The notes below the pieces were generated by a model. That model saw only the letters and a program-made list of their open reading frames with translations, had not been told where the DNA came from and searched no databases. Made by a program: the position numbers and the translations under genes. A stretch of 64,000 nt of DNA from contig JACVVK020000146.1 in the NCBI GenBank assembly GCA_018292915.2, positions 1,243,501 to 1,307,500 on the forward strand, written 5' to 3'. Positions 11,310-22,949 of this stretch are shown one piece after another. Position 1 is the stretch's first letter. Every line of letters starts with the position of its first letter. Source of the stretch: Batillaria attramentaria (lineage: Eukaryota; Mollusca; Gastropoda; Batillariidae).

Positions 11310-11452
11310 TCTGTGTGTGTGTGGTGTGTGTGTGGTGTGTGTTTGTGTGTGTGGTGTGTGTGTGTGTGTGTGTGCGTGCGTGCGCGCGCGTGCGTGCGTG
11401 CGTGCGTGCTGTGCGTGGTGTGTGTGTGTGTGTGCGCGTGCGTGTGTGTGAA
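11310..11452 (+). repeat. (GT)n/(GTGC)n compound microsatellite
   Basis: Interrupted GT tracts with GTGC and GC segments are followed by (GA)n and poly-G to 11477. Confidence 0.9.
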
Positions 11453-12764
11453 AGAGAGAGAGAGGGGGGGGGGGGGGAGAGGCCGGGACGGACGGACACG
11501 GCGTTATCAGTGAAATCCTCATTCAACAGATGTTACAGATGGTAGCAACGCTTTTGTTGTTTCCTTTGCCGCTTTGGTAAGCAATAACGTGAGAAGTAAT
11601 GAACTGACACGTGGCGTGACCTGACTCTTTCTATGGCTTTTCTTGGAAAGAACTCTTTGCGAAACTTCGAAGTGAAAATCTCAGAACTGGTGCGAAAATC
11701 GACACTAAACTGACGTGACTCTCCAGACTTTGTCATGCATCGTAAGCAGGAAATGGAGTCAGCTTACGTGTGGGAGCGGCCGGCAAGAAAGATGGGGAAG
11801 TCTATTTATGAAACTGAGTCAATGAGCAGCAGATTTTGACTATTATATATGGGGAAAGTCCCTTTTTGGCGAAGTTTAGTCTGTGCCGTTCTTGGTCAGC
11901 GGTTTAGTCTTTTCGAGGTCTGCGCTTCAGCGAGAGTGTCGTCTGCCAGATGAGCAGAGAATCCGCGAGATGGCAGACGCGAACGGCTATGGCTGCCAGT
12001 CGGCAGGTACTGATCAGAATAACCAATTACGATTTTCCTTCATATTGCCCAAAACGCTGTCATTTTGATTTTTAAAAAAAAGGAATAAGAAAAACTAGCG
12101 GCCCGGCGTTAGTGTTCGGATTACAGATATTATGAGTTATACTTTCTCGGTTTTTATTTAGCACTGTTTCGGTTTCTGTTCAGCATCTTTTCACTGGCTT
12201 GGCATTTCTCGATAGTGTTACAGGCACTATCTTGTTGGAAGTCGGTTGGCTTTTTTTTTTTTTTTTTTTACCTCAGTTGTAGGCCCGCTTCAAGCCACAA
12301 AAAAGTTAAATGTTTCTTGATTCTGTGTTTTTATTATTTATTTTCTCTCTCTCTCTCTTTTTCTTTTTAACTTGGCTGAGCGTTCCGTCTTCATTGGTTC
12401 TGAATACAACAATTTTGTTTTGTTTTAAGTGTGTCTTCTCTATAGTGAATGTTTTCATGTTTTAGTTTTTCATTAGTGCTCTTGAGATTTAGGAAAATTT
12501 TGTGTGTGTGTGGTGTGTGTGTGTGTGTGTGTGTGGTGTGTGTGTGTGTGTGTGGCACAAAAACTAAAAATGGTCCTGATATTAAAACGCAACAAAAGTA
12601 AATATAAACTACATGTATTGAAAATTATCCCGAAAACGGCGAAGCATTGTGTAGTTTGTGCAGAAATTGTATGTGTGTAAGCCAGCCAAAGTTGTACCTT
12701 TTCTTTGTAGCATATCTTGGAGTTTCACACTGTTTTGACATGCACCCGCCTTGTTTTGTTTCAG

Positions 12765-12837
12765 ACCGAGAACTTGGGATTGATAACGAAGCCTTGGATT
12801 TTCAGATTGAGGATTACATAAATGGAGACGGAAGCTT
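12765..12837 (+). CDS. MYRF: MYRF exon 2: conserved N-terminal acidic segment
   Basis: The exon is preceded by a pyrimidine-rich TTGTTTTGTTTCAG acceptor and followed by a perfect GTAAGT donor at 12838. Joined to exon 1 it reads DRELGIDNEALDFQIEDYI and then NGDGS, with two bases (TT) left for the next codon. The spacing of acidic and hydrophobic residues parallels the vertebrate MYRF segment containing INGALEP...LEEYI. This N-terminal part belongs to the transactivation region, ahead of the DNA-binding domain. The exon lies 9.75 kb from exon 1, and a mariner transposon begins only 103 bp downstream of its donor. The alignment to MYRF is from memory of the family, not from a search. Confidence 0.85.
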
Positions 12838-12940
12838 GTAAGTAACCACCATTTCTGTCCGTATGTCTGCCCGTCTGTCCGTCCGTCTGTCTGTCTGCCT
12901 GTCTGCCTTTCTCTCTCTGTCTCTCTCTCTCTCTCTTTTA

Positions 12941-14265
12941 CGAGGGTTGTTCAACGGGAATTGGAAACAGCTATGTAACTCTGGTTTTACACATAGCTCC
13001 AACTTCTTATCTTCACATCCCCTCGAAGTATTCCCCCTTGACCTGTACACACTTTTCCAGCCTTCTGCGCCACGCAAAAAGCGCCCCCTGGTAGTCCTCC
13101 TTGGGTATGGCATCGAACTGTGATTTTACTGCTTTTGCGAGATCCTGTACACGGTCAAACTTCTGGCCAGCGAGTCTCTCTTTCAGGATAGGGAAAAGCC
13201 AGAAGTCGCATGGTGCAAGGTCTGGACTGTAGGGTGGGTGGTCCAAAATCTGGATTCCTCGGTCAGATAGAAAGGTCGTGGTGACCTTGGCTTTGTGGGC
13301 AGCTGCATTGTCATGCAGAAGCAAGGTTCTTGAGGTGCCAACGGTTGGGCGCTGATTACACACTTCCTTGACAACTTTGTGAAGCACAACTCCTGTGCAG
13401 TATGTTGCATTGATTGTTGTCTTCTCAGGCAGAATATCGATTGCCACAGTTCCTTGTGCATTAAAAAAAAAGGAAAAAAGTCGCTTCCGGCTTTGAAAAC
13501 CTTGTCTCAACACAACTGGTCGATCGCCATCAGGACCCACCCACGCCCTGTTGCAACGCTTGTTGGGGATGCCATAAAACCAGAGCCATGTTTCATCACC
13601 AGTGACTATATCACACAGCCGTTTTGGTCCATTCGGTTCAAAGTCATTCAACAACTGACGCGAACATTCAACTCGTCGTTTCTTCTGATCTTCACTTAAG
13701 AGATGAGGTACCCATCGGGCAGCCAGTTTTCGCATGTGAAGATCTTCATGTAAGATGCTGTGAATGGTACCAACAGAGACGCCAGATGCTTCGCTCAATT
13801 CTCTGATAGTTGAATGTGGATCTTCAGCAACCAGTCTCTCTACAAGGGCAATGTTTTGCTCGTTCCGAGTTGGAAAAGGTCGTGCTGGACCCATACCTGG
13901 CTTACTGCTCGATTCCTCAGCTTGAAATGCTTGAATCCATTTGTACATTGTGCTATATGGAACACAATTGGCCCCATAGACTGCCTGTAAATCATCGTGG
14001 ATTTTCTTCGGTTTGTCTCCGAGCTTCAGCCTTGTGAACATGTAGAAACGGTATTGCTCCTTCGTGCCCTCCATATTTTTCAGGCTCAGCTGTTTCGTAT
14101 ACTTTTTTAATGACGTCATACTCTTAAGTGCGTAATCGCATCGGATTTCTTTTTTGCATGTGAATAAAGGAAGGCTGAATTTTCTTGTGGTATAAATATA
14201 TTTTCTGTATCTTGCTTAGAAGTCACGTTACATGCCATTTTCCAATTCTCGTTGAACAACCCTCG
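12941..14265 (-). mobile_element. Complete mariner element with 27-bp TIRs and TA duplication
   Basis: Inverted terminal repeats occupy 12941-12967 and 14239-14265. They begin CGAGGGTTGTTCAACG and match at 26 of 27 positions. A TA dinucleotide abuts both ends (12939-12940 and 14266-14267), the expected mariner/Tc1 target duplication. The 1325-bp length is typical of mariner. It inserted at the end of a (CT)n tract in MYRF intron 2, in antisense orientation. High TIR identity plus an unbroken transposase frame suggest recent insertion or ongoing selection. Confidence 0.95.
13013..14119 (-). CDS. Mariner transposase (D,D34D), intact
   Basis: This 368-residue frame encodes a mariner-family transposase, which cuts out the element and reinserts it at TA sites in the nucleus. 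The N-terminal half has the paired helix-turn-helix DNA-binding region (about residues 16-130). It is followed by the WVPHLLSEDQ linker (136-145), the equivalent of the family's WVPHEL motif. The catalytic triad is visible: D175 in VTGDETW, D270 in LLHDNAAAHKA and D305 in YSPDLAPCDFWLF, with exactly 34 residues between the last two. The first Met gives a slightly long protein. A start at Met16 (MEGTKEQYRF, codon 14072-14074) would give 353 residues, closer to the usual length of about 345-350. No frameshift or stop is present, so the enzyme may be functional. Confidence 0.95.
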   Translation of the reverse strand: MTSLKKYTKQLSLKNMEGTKEQYRFYMFTRLKLGDKPKKIHDDLQAVYGANCVPYSTMYKWIQAFQAEESSSKPGMGPARPFPTRNEQNIALVERLVAEDPHSTIRELSEASGVSVGTIHSILHEDLHMRKLAARWVPHLLSEDQKKRRVECSRQLLNDFEPNGPKRLCDIVTGDETWLWFYGIPNKRCNRAWVGPDGDRPVVLRQGFQSRKRLFSFFFNAQGTVAIDILPEKTTINATYCTGVVLHKVVKEVCNQRPTVGTSRTLLLHDNAAAHKAKVTTTFLSDRGIQILDHPPYSPDLAPCDFWLFPILKERLAGQKFDRVQDLAKAVKSQFDAIPKEDYQGALFAWRRRLEKCVQVKGEYFEGM

Positions 14266-14402
14266 TACCCCGCCCATGATTGCTAGGCCCACAAAATACT
14301 GTAATCAGGGCTGTTTAGAGAATATTGAACATCGCGTCACTGAGAAACTTCACAGCGGCGTTCAGGATTAGAACCGAATTCAGCGGAATGATTGTGCATC
14401 TA

Positions 14403-14692
14403 GGCCCGCATGTAAAAGTCGAGGTTAGGGATTTTAGCCCCGGGTTAAAGTCTAATCTCGAACTAAACTAGCTCTAGTTTCTGTGTTTTTGGGTTTTTTT
14501 AAAATTGTTTTTTCTCAGGAGGCGGGTCCATTCCACTATGGTGCCTAAGCCGTTATAGAAGGAATTTTTCCCTTTATTCGCTTCCTTTTTAAAAAAAATT
14601 TTTATTCAATTTTGTTTTTGGGTTTCTTTGTCCTAGTCTGGGTTAGGCCCGAAGCCGTGGGTGAAATTGACCTCGAGTTTTACATACGGGCC
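14403..14692 (+). mobile_element. Harbinger-like MITE, copy 2
   Basis: This copy has the same body and ends as the one at 6798-7090. The flanking triplets are CTA (left) and CTG (right), an imperfect 3-bp target duplication. It inserted about 140 bp beyond the mariner element. Confidence 0.8.
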
Positions 14693-14696
14693 CTGG

Positions 14697-14825
14697 AATG
14701 CTTGCGTCACTACAAGGCGTGACAGTCACGAAGTCTGTGGCGTAACATGGAATTCTCATGACGTAATTATTGAAAGACCTGCGTCAGATACTTCAGACAT
14801 CCACACCCGTCTTTCGAACTATAAA
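14697..14825 (+). repeat. Dispersed repeat family H, copy 1
   Basis: It shares CAAGGCGTGACAGTCAC, GGCGTAACA, TCATGACGTAATT and GACCTGCGTCA with 19083-19212. It starts directly after the MITE at 14403-14692. Confidence 0.65.
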
Positions 14826-16027
14826 GACTCTCTCTCTCTCTCTCTCTCTCTTCACGATCCGTCAACGTTACCTATAAATTTCTTACGCAAAGTTTGTGAT
14901 GGTGCCTGTATCTCTTCCGTATGTATTACAGTGACAGTGTCGTCACAGACGGACATTATATATATATGCTCGCCAATACACAACAATTGTATCTCACGAC
15001 AAAAATGGTTTCTTGAGTAAGAGGAAGGGTTTTGTAAAAGAGTAAGGGATGTATGACAGGAAAGCTTATTACTGCGCTGAAAACCCCCTGACGTTGTCGC
15101 ACGTATATCATGCAGAATTAATCCCCCCTAGTGGGAGGGGCAGAAGGAGCTGAATCGACGCTGATGTATGGTACCAACTGCATTTGTTGTACCCCGCTGC
15201 ATGGCTGGGAAGCCACACTGTAAACGATTTTTAACGACTAATTTATTACGCAGAATGCAGTTAAGATGCGCTTTTGGCTTGCAAGAGTTGATCGTGCGGT
15301 GCACACACGGCGGGCGGGAGAGGGGAGGATTGAAAACCGAGGGTCGGCGAGGGGGATATTAAATGTCGCCCGAACAAATCCCCCTCGTAAAACGGATAAA
15401 CCACAGGCTGAGACTGGCGTGGATAGCGGATATAACACGGGAGGGAGAGAGAGAGAGAGTAGAGAGAAAAAAATGATAAAGAAGATCGTAGAACGAGGAA
15501 GGGGGGAAAAGTCGTAGACAAACTTCTACGACGAAAAATACATGCCGTCCGGCCAGTGCTCCCTAGGCTAAAGGAACGAATGATGCGTATAATTGACTGA
15601 TCTGTTTTGCGCCTTCTCCATCCAATCTCACACCGTCAATCATTGCGACCCTGTGGTTGCCTAATCCGCGATGACAGTGGGGCCCTTGTGGCTAGACGCG
15701 CAGACCGGGCTAATGATTAGGCCAGGGTAATGTGATAGGCTGTGTAAGGATTGCTAACCGCCTGTGGACGTGCGCTGTTATCGGGGCTTACGCACACTTA
15801 GACGTAGATAACAAGGGAAAGGTGCTGAAGACTGTCCTCTGTGAAAAAGAAAACAAACAAACAAAAACAAACTTTCGCCAAGAGGGTTGGTTGACGGTCT
15901 GTATTTCTGGGTTTTAGCCATTCCGCTGCGCTGCAGATTAAGAGCCTGTTGCTGCTCACCCGCTCCGCAGTCTGGCTGTGCGGACTTTCGACCCCCCACC
16001 CTGTCAGGCTCACCCCCTGACGTGACT

Positions 16028-16560
16028 CACGTGGGTATGATACCCACAGCAATCAGAAAACTCCTTTGTACGAGTGACTGAAGCTTCTCAGAGGGGAGCG
16101 ACATATCAGCGACAAGACAAGACATTTTTATATGATTGTTATGTTGCATTCCAGTCAGTGTTGACATAACTCCTTTGTACGAGTGACTGAACCGCCATCT
16201 CAGATAGCAGTAACACATCAGTGAGAGTACAAGATATTTTTTATATGATTATTTGCATCTCTGTATTGGCATGATACCCACGGCAACCAGTATACTCCTT
16301 TGTACGTGTGACTGAACCATCTCAGATAGCAGTAACATATCAGTGAGAGTGCAAGATATTTTTATATGATTATTTGCATCTCTATATTGACATGATACCC
16401 ATGGCAATCAGTACACACCTTTGTACGTGTGACTGAACCATCTCAGACAGTAACATATCAGTAAGAATACAAGACATTTTTTAAATGATTATTTGCATTC
16501 TGTATTGACATGATACCCACAGCAGTCAGAACACTCCTTTGTACGAGTGGCCGAAGCGTC
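16028..16560 (+). repeat. Tandem repeat, about 120-bp unit, about 4.3 copies
   Basis: The landmark CTTTGTACG recurs at about 16064, 16173, 16298, 16419 and 16537 (spacings about 109, 125, 121 and 118). Each unit also has CATGATACCCA(C/T), GTGACTGAACC, ATATCAGTGAGA and TATATGATTATTTGCAT. A partial unit recurs at about 17705-17745. Confidence 0.85.
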
Positions 16561-17792
16561 TCCGAGTGCAGTAGTTTTTACACTACAAACTCAGGTGTCC
16601 TGAGTCAGACTAAAGAGAGCAACAACATGACTGGCGAGAAAGAAGAATGCCACTGGTTCTTATGGATTAATATTCGTGACTTTCGCACAAATTTTAGATC
16701 TGATGCCGCCAATGACGGTTACTACGCAACTATGACAACGTCGATATTTTAGCCGCTATTCCGTCAGCCGCTCCATCATCAGGAAATGTCCAGAAATTTT
16801 CACGACGGAAGATCTCGGCTCCATGGTCTGTGCGTGCGATCTCAGTTTGTGCGCAATGTTACAGTTTGTGAGTGCATTGCGCCCTCGGCTGATTCGTCGT
16901 TATACTGACGAAACGCCTCTCATTGGGCTAGCTAGTAAACTTTGCTGAGGTCATCCGCCAGATCTGGATCGCTTGTCTTAAGAGCCAGTTTGCGAAGTAG
17001 CAGCGTATAGCAATTAGTTCTGCAGTGCAGAATGGGGTCTCTGTTCTGTTCTCTACCTTTGACACGGGAGACATGCGCACACTGGATTATAGTGAAACCA
17101 ATAACATCAAGTCCCCCCCCCCCCCCCCCACCGTCTCTCGAGTTGTCCCTCGAACCACGTTGACTTCCTTGGGTCCTTGTCACGAGGGGCGCAAATTCAG
17201 TGTCCTTTCCACTAGTCGACTGACTGGGACGGACACGCTTCATCAGTTTGTGCACGTGTTAAGAGGACTGTAATGGTTGGTGCTTCTGTTAGAAAATTAT
17301 TTCGAGGGTGGTTCAGTCTTTGTCCTCAGACACTTTACATGGAGTGACAGATGTATGTACCTTTAACCAGTCTAACCGTTCAGGCCAACCAACATTTCAT
17401 CAGATTCATTGACTGTCAGTGAAAACGAGATGCTCTGGTATAATTATGCATAACATCTCCCATCCTGCAGGGACGGTCCGCGTCAAAACAACCTGATGTA
17501 CGAGTTTGAACGGAAGTGTCCCACACTCCCTGCATTTCCAGTACATGCTACTTGAACGATTTATATATGTAAGGCTTGTCAGAGCTGAAATGGTCACTGT
17601 CATAATCTTGTTAGAACAGGGTACCCAGCGAAGGTACTACATGTGCCTACACACCAAGTTGGGTATCAATAATTATTCTTCCAGGCCATGATGTGCCTCA
17701 ACTTTTTCTTCAAGACATTTATATGTTTATTTGCATTTTATATTGACTTTGATTTGGGTTGATGTACAGGTAAAGCGACTGAGGTTTAATTT

Positions 17793-18115
17793 TACTATGG
17801 GACTGTTGTTCAGACTTAACTCGTTGTTGTTGTTATTGTTTATGAGGGTACATTTTGTAAGGAAGTACACTTTGATCGGAGACAATAATACTGACAATAC
17901 TGTTCTGGAAATTTAATGATACTGGGAAAGTGACCATCTAAGCCTTTCTAGATTTCACTGCGGGACTGTGGCTGTTCAGACTTAACTCGTTATTGTTGTT
18001 GTTGTTTATGCGGGTACAAAGGAAGTACACGGTGATCTGAGACAATAATGCTGACAATACTGTTCTGAAATAATACTAGGAAAGTGACCATCTAAGCCTC
18101 TCTAGATACAGTGTA
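17793..18115 (+). repeat. Tandem duplication, about 160-bp unit x2
   Basis: Both units contain TTCAGACTTAACTCGTT, GGAAGTACAC, GACAATACTGTTCTG and AAGTGACCATCTAAGCC. The second is shorter because of small deletions. Confidence 0.85.
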
Positions 18116-18639
18116 CATGTAGACCCCCTATTTCCCTTCGCTCAGCTGCAGGAAACAAGGGAAATACCAAACATGCTCCGTCATCCCCAGTAATTTCACC
18201 TCGCTGTAACGTCGCTGTAGTGTCATCGTGCAATCTGCTCTCTGTCGTGGCGTGTGTGTGTGTGTGTTCAGTAGCTGATTCCTGTAAACTCTTCTCCCCC
18301 GACACGGTTCGCTGGTCACGGGAGAGTGCCTATTGTGAAATAATGGGCTGTATGGTCTAGCAGACACGCATAAAGAGTGCAGGTTTGAAGAACGCTAACG
18401 TGCCCCCGCCGAGTGCTTGAAAAGAGGAAAATCAACTGATCTTTTCTGGCGCGCTGGGGACTGCCGCGCCATTCAGTGGGGATTGATTGAGATGTGAAAT
18501 TAACCACGTCAACAGGCAAAGGGGCCAATAAAAATGTTATTATACGAAGATACGATCAGTTGCAATCGTGCCCTTCTCGGTGTAGAAAGCATTACGTTCC
18601 TGGTTAAAACAAGTCTAACGTGGAGTTTATTTTTTTGTA

Positions 18640-18935
18640 CGTGTGGGGTCCTCCCCCAAGTTTAAAGCTTGATTCAGTCAGAAGGATATAATTAGACTTT
18701 TGTGGATAGAAGTTCGTGTGGAGTTCAGTCGTTCGGTCGATCTTGACTGACAGGCACATTTTAAGAAAGAAAAATTTTCTGGTAGTTCATTTCCTTTAAG
18801 TTGTTCAGAGCAGAAATTGGCGTTTCTGGGTCGGGGTCCCCCACATCTTAAACTGATTCCGTCAGGAGGAATTAAAACTTTTGTGGATAAAAATGGGTGC
18901 AGAGATCGTGTGGTCGATCATGACAAAGACGGTGT
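18640..18935 (+). repeat. Diverged tandem pair, about 190 bp apart
   Basis: GGGGTCCTCCCCCAAGTTTAAA...TTTTGTGGATAGAA and GGGGTCCCCCACATCTTAAA...TTTTGTGGATAAAAA are homologous. Both are followed by a GGTCGATC(T/A)TGAC segment. Confidence 0.6.
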
Positions 18936-19082
18936 TTTTTTTTTTTAAAATTTTTTTAATTATATATCATGTGAACAAGAGCCGGGAAGAAAAGTGTGAC
19001 GGTACTGACAGAGTCCCCGTGTCTATAAGGGTGCAGCGCCGTACCTTTTTGAGTTAGAAGTACAGAACGAAATTTGAAGCCG

Positions 19083-19212
19083 GAATGCGTGCGGGCGTCG
19101 TGCAAGGCGTGGCAGTCACTGACTATGGCGTAACACTGAAATTTCATGACGTCATTTGGTTACAAGACCTGCGTCATGTATTTCAGAATCGCCACCCGTT
19201 TTCCGAACTAAA
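19083..19212 (+). repeat. Dispersed repeat family H, copy 2
   Basis: It is homologous to 14697-14825 (CAAGGCGTGGCAGTCACTGA, TTCATGACGTCATTTGG, GACCTGCGTCATGTATTTCA) and contains a second TGACGTCA-type site. Confidence 0.65.
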
Positions 19213-19274
19213 GCATTTGAATTTATGTTTCTTTAAATGAGTCTCTCTCTCTCGCGCGCGCGCGCGCGTGCGCA

Positions 19275-19446
19275 GAGAGCCGGGGTAGTCGAGCCGGCGG
19301 TAGAGCATTGGACTTTTAATGTTCGGGTTGTGAGTTCGATTCGAAACCTGATTTGCAGCTAAGCATTAATTTTATGCCGGCTTTATACTCGTTGCCTCGT
19401 CTTTGATTCACTTTTATGTGGTGGAAAATGACGTTAAGCATACCCC
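19275..19446 (+). mobile_element. SINE family A copy
   Basis: The full-length but diverged copy begins GAGCCGGGGTAGTCGAG. It contains a B-box-like GTTGTGAGTTCGATTCG and ends GTGGTGGAAAATGACGTTAA, followed by poly-C and (CT)n. Confidence 0.8.
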
Positions 19447-20291
19447 CCCCCCTCTCTCTCTCTCTCTCTCTGATATGCTTACTCGACTGTGTTTTGCGGT
19501 ATTTTTGGTCTGTACTTCACGCCGCCTGTTCGTGTAATATGTACAAATAAAAAAAAAAACAAAACACCCCGCGAAGTAGTGTCAGCATTTTTGTCCATTC
19601 AAATTATGACTTACTCCTTTAAATACCGGGCTGACTGGCAACCGACAGACAACTGTTAAAAAAGAAGAAAATACTGAATATTACGGATCTGGAGATGGTA
19701 ACAACAGTCGTGGTCACTTTCCTACGCGCAACGCCAAAACAGTCCCTGAAAGTGAAACGACGTAAAAGGGATGGGACGAGCGAGGGAGAGGGAGGGGGCG
19801 GGCGTGGGGAATCTATGTTAGTGGGGGTGGGGGTTGGGGGAGGGGAGGATGGAGGAGGGGGTTGTACCACCTAGTGAGGCGATGGGGAATGCCCCCGCTA
19901 GTGATGTACAGGTGAGGGTGGGGAAGTGACGGCTGTTATTGTGGACACAAGACTTGTTTTCATCCGGACTGAGCCGCCTCCTTGTATGATGTTTGTGTGT
20001 GCTGAGATTACTTCTTTTTCAAAAGAAAGAGGCTGCTGAAAAAAAAAAAGAAGAAAAAAAAATGCAGGTGGTTTTAGTGGAGGGAGATGTGGTGAAATGG
20101 AGGTGAACACAACTGTCACAGGTTGCGAAAGTTGAAAGAACTGGTCGTGGTTCTGCCACCAGTTTTCGTGCGGGTTTTTGTTTTGTTTGTTTGTTTGTTT
20201 TTTCGTTTCCCTCATTCGTTGAGAACTGGTAGTTGTATTAAACTTTAATTTTTCCTTTCATAACGCAGTCACTAAATTCTGAAGAATAGAC

Positions 20292-20465
20292 GGGGAGCCG
20301 GGGTGGTCGAATGGTAGAGCGTTGGGCTTCTAATGCTCGGGTCGTGAGTTCGATCCCGGCTGGGGCCAAATATTTGTGCTGGCTTTTTCATCGTTGCCCC
20401 GTCTTTGATATCACCCTATGTGGTGGAAAAGGACGTTAAACCCCCAAACACCCACCCCACCCACC
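20292..20465 (+). mobile_element. SINE family A, full-length reference copy with 13-bp TSD
   Basis: This 174-bp copy defines the family. The tRNA-like head has an A box TGGTCGAATGG and a B-box region GAGTTCGATCCC. It is followed by a family-specific body (GGGGCCAAATATTTGTGCTG, then TTGCCCCGTCTTTGATATCA) and a tail GGAAAAGGACGTTAAACCC ending in CACCC repeats. CTGAAGAATAGAC flanks it at 20279-20291 and 20466-20478. The internal RNA polymerase III promoter boxes are intact. I do not recognise a published name for it. Confidence 0.92.
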
Positions 20466-21027
20466 CTGAAGAATAGACTCTTTGTTGTTTCTTGTGATTC
20501 CGGCCACACAAGACAAATTTCGGTAGGGACAAATAATTGAATTAGAGAACCGTATTCGTTCCTTTGGCATAAAAACAGTGTATCCGTAAGTGTTTACTGG
20601 TTTTCTTAGCTAAATTAGTACGATGTTTAACGTTTGATGCACACTTTTAAAGACAGCAGGTAACGGTTTCCACTTGTGATGACTACTCTTTCTGTTTTCT
20701 GTGCCACTGAAAAGAAGGGGGGGGGGGGGGGCTTTTGTTGTGTTAGGCTGATTTTAATTGAATTGGATTGGTTTGAACTGAGTTGAAATGTATTGAAATG
20801 AATTCGGTAGAACTGCTACTGATTTGCATGTATGTTTTATCAGTGGACGTGTATTGTATTAATTTTGTAGATGTCGTATAACATGCATTCACCTCTCACT
20901 GATTTACGTTCAACAATGTTCGTGACGTAGGGTGCTTTATGAGTTGTGTGTCAGATTTGACGTGTTTTATCGGCTTGGCCCAACCAGTAACAGGCATCAG
21001 TTCGTCATAAATACTGCATACGCACCG

Positions 21028-21060
<33 letters not shown>

Positions 21061-22101
21061 GGGTGTAATCAAAATTGCGGAGGATGTTTCCTGTAGTATC
21101 ACGATTTAGGAATTTTGGCGACGAATTTTGTCATCACACGGTCATGCTTGAAATATTAACATGCCCCTGTCTTAAAATTTTAGTGGCGTTTTGAGTCGTT
21201 TTCTGGGTGAAACTCGGCCCCTGACTTACAGTTACACGGGCAAACCTAAATCCGATAAAGGGTAGCGCTGAGTGTTTCCAATTTCAAATGAGAGTAGCAC
21301 CAGAAACAATAGTTCGGATTACGGTTTGTATTTGTGAAAAACAAAGCGACGTTCATTAACCGGAAGACGACTTTCACTACAGCTGACAGAAATGCCCGTT
21401 GGTAAAAGAGCTACAGACGTGTGCTTGGACACAGTTATTTCAAACACACGACTACACACGAGAGCCGAGTCCGTCGTCAAACCTTTTGAATCATAGTAAC
21501 ACCAGAATAAATAAAAAAAAAAATCTCCGCAGTTTTGACTATCCTCCGGTTTACGATCGGGCTGTGGACAAGCCAGTTTCCATGTTGACAGTTGAGGACG
21601 TCAGCAGAGCCAAAGCGTGGACTGAAGACACTGGAGATGCGCGCTGACTATAAAACAAGAAGCGGCTTTTGCCTCGGCTTGTGACTGACTCCCTGACAGT
21701 CAGGATGATAAATTGGGCCAACACACTATATAGCTACTGAATGGAGCATAGCTGCATACACAAACCAGCGCTCCTCAAAATTTCAGCACGTGTAGGAAAG
21801 AATAATGATGTGTGTAAGTACCGGTAGTAGAATGACGTCATCGTTTCGGTTGCGCGTGAAAACAGTCGGTGACTAGAACGATTTCAAAGCTGTGGTCTAT
21901 CCTTTCTGATAAATTTATTTTTGCTGATGAATGTTGCTTGAAACGGAACTCACTCTGTCTGCCTCTTAGAGAAACGTCCACGCTGAAACAATAGCCAGTA
22001 AATGAACGAAATGCAGATATGCTATCAGTTGCTAGCGTCATAGACAGTTACTACCTCCCCCCCCCCCCAAAAAAAAAAAAAAAAAAAACACACCCAAAAA
22101 A

Positions 22102-22103
22102 CA

Positions 22104-22174
<71 letters not shown>
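22102..22174 (+). repeat. (AC)n array
   Basis: This long AC tract is preceded by poly-C and poly-A runs (22057-22088). Confidence 0.95.
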
Positions 22175-22179
<5 letters not shown>

Positions 22180-22949
22180 AAAACAAAACAAAACAAAAAC
22201 CGAACGACCAAGACAGAGCCGAAGCGCGCTAGTTACGTTTACAAACTAACATAAACAAGAGCAACACAACAACAAACAAACTAACAACAAATACACAATT
22301 GCCCATATATATTCATCCGTGTTTCTGTACCGGCTGCGATAGGGGAACTTATAATTTTTTCCGGGTTTCAGTGATAGGAACACCGAAGGCGATGGTAAGG
22401 AGTGTTTGCTATATATATGTACATGTATGTACTCCAGCAAATACTTAACGCGTCATGCCTGTAACCCTGTAACCGCTGGGGTCTTTGGGTCAGTGTCGCA
22501 ATGTAACCCGTCCGCTCTTATAACCGGACACTGAGCTGGCCTGGCTGTTGCTTTGCCCTGGTGATGGTGATGGTGGTGGTGGTGGTGGTGGCCACATTAT
22601 TATAGCGACAGGCAGGGCAGGGCGTCAGACGATGGCTCTTTGTTACACGAGCTGATTTTTATCGGTCGAGGACAAGTCGTCTGCTGTGATGTACTTAACC
22701 GCCACGTCACTCTCTCTGACCTGTTCGCTGACCGGGCGGCAGGGTTTCTTTTTGCACTTCGCTCCTGTCCCAGCCGGGCTTAAGGTCTCTACTATGATGT
22801 TCGTAGCGAGTTATAAGGCCTGCCGCCTGCAAAGCTCTCTAAGGCTTGTTTGCGCCGGGGAACATAGACATGTGGTAATATCGACATGCTTCCATTTCAA
22901 ATGCGGGGGCACTGGAAAAAAAAAAAAAAAAGCCTGTACGAACTTTATC

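Larger units (their letters stand above)
3013..12764 (+). other. MYRF intron 1 (9752 bp)
   Basis: The intron is bounded by a GTGAGT donor and a TTTCAG acceptor. Its first 1.4 kb is unique sequence rich in CACTGA/TCAGTG-type words. The remainder holds SINE copies (5136, 6494, 8050), one Harbinger-like MITE (6798) and many arrays of (GA)n, (CT)n, (GTTCA)n, (ACAAC)n and (GT)n. I see no other coding exon. Sequence at 11480-12480 and 12560-12720 looks unique and non-coding. Confidence 0.75.

Noticed and set aside
13183..13461. Second minus-strand frame (92 codons) overlapping the mariner transposase
   Set aside because: Out-of-frame shadow of the transposase gene.
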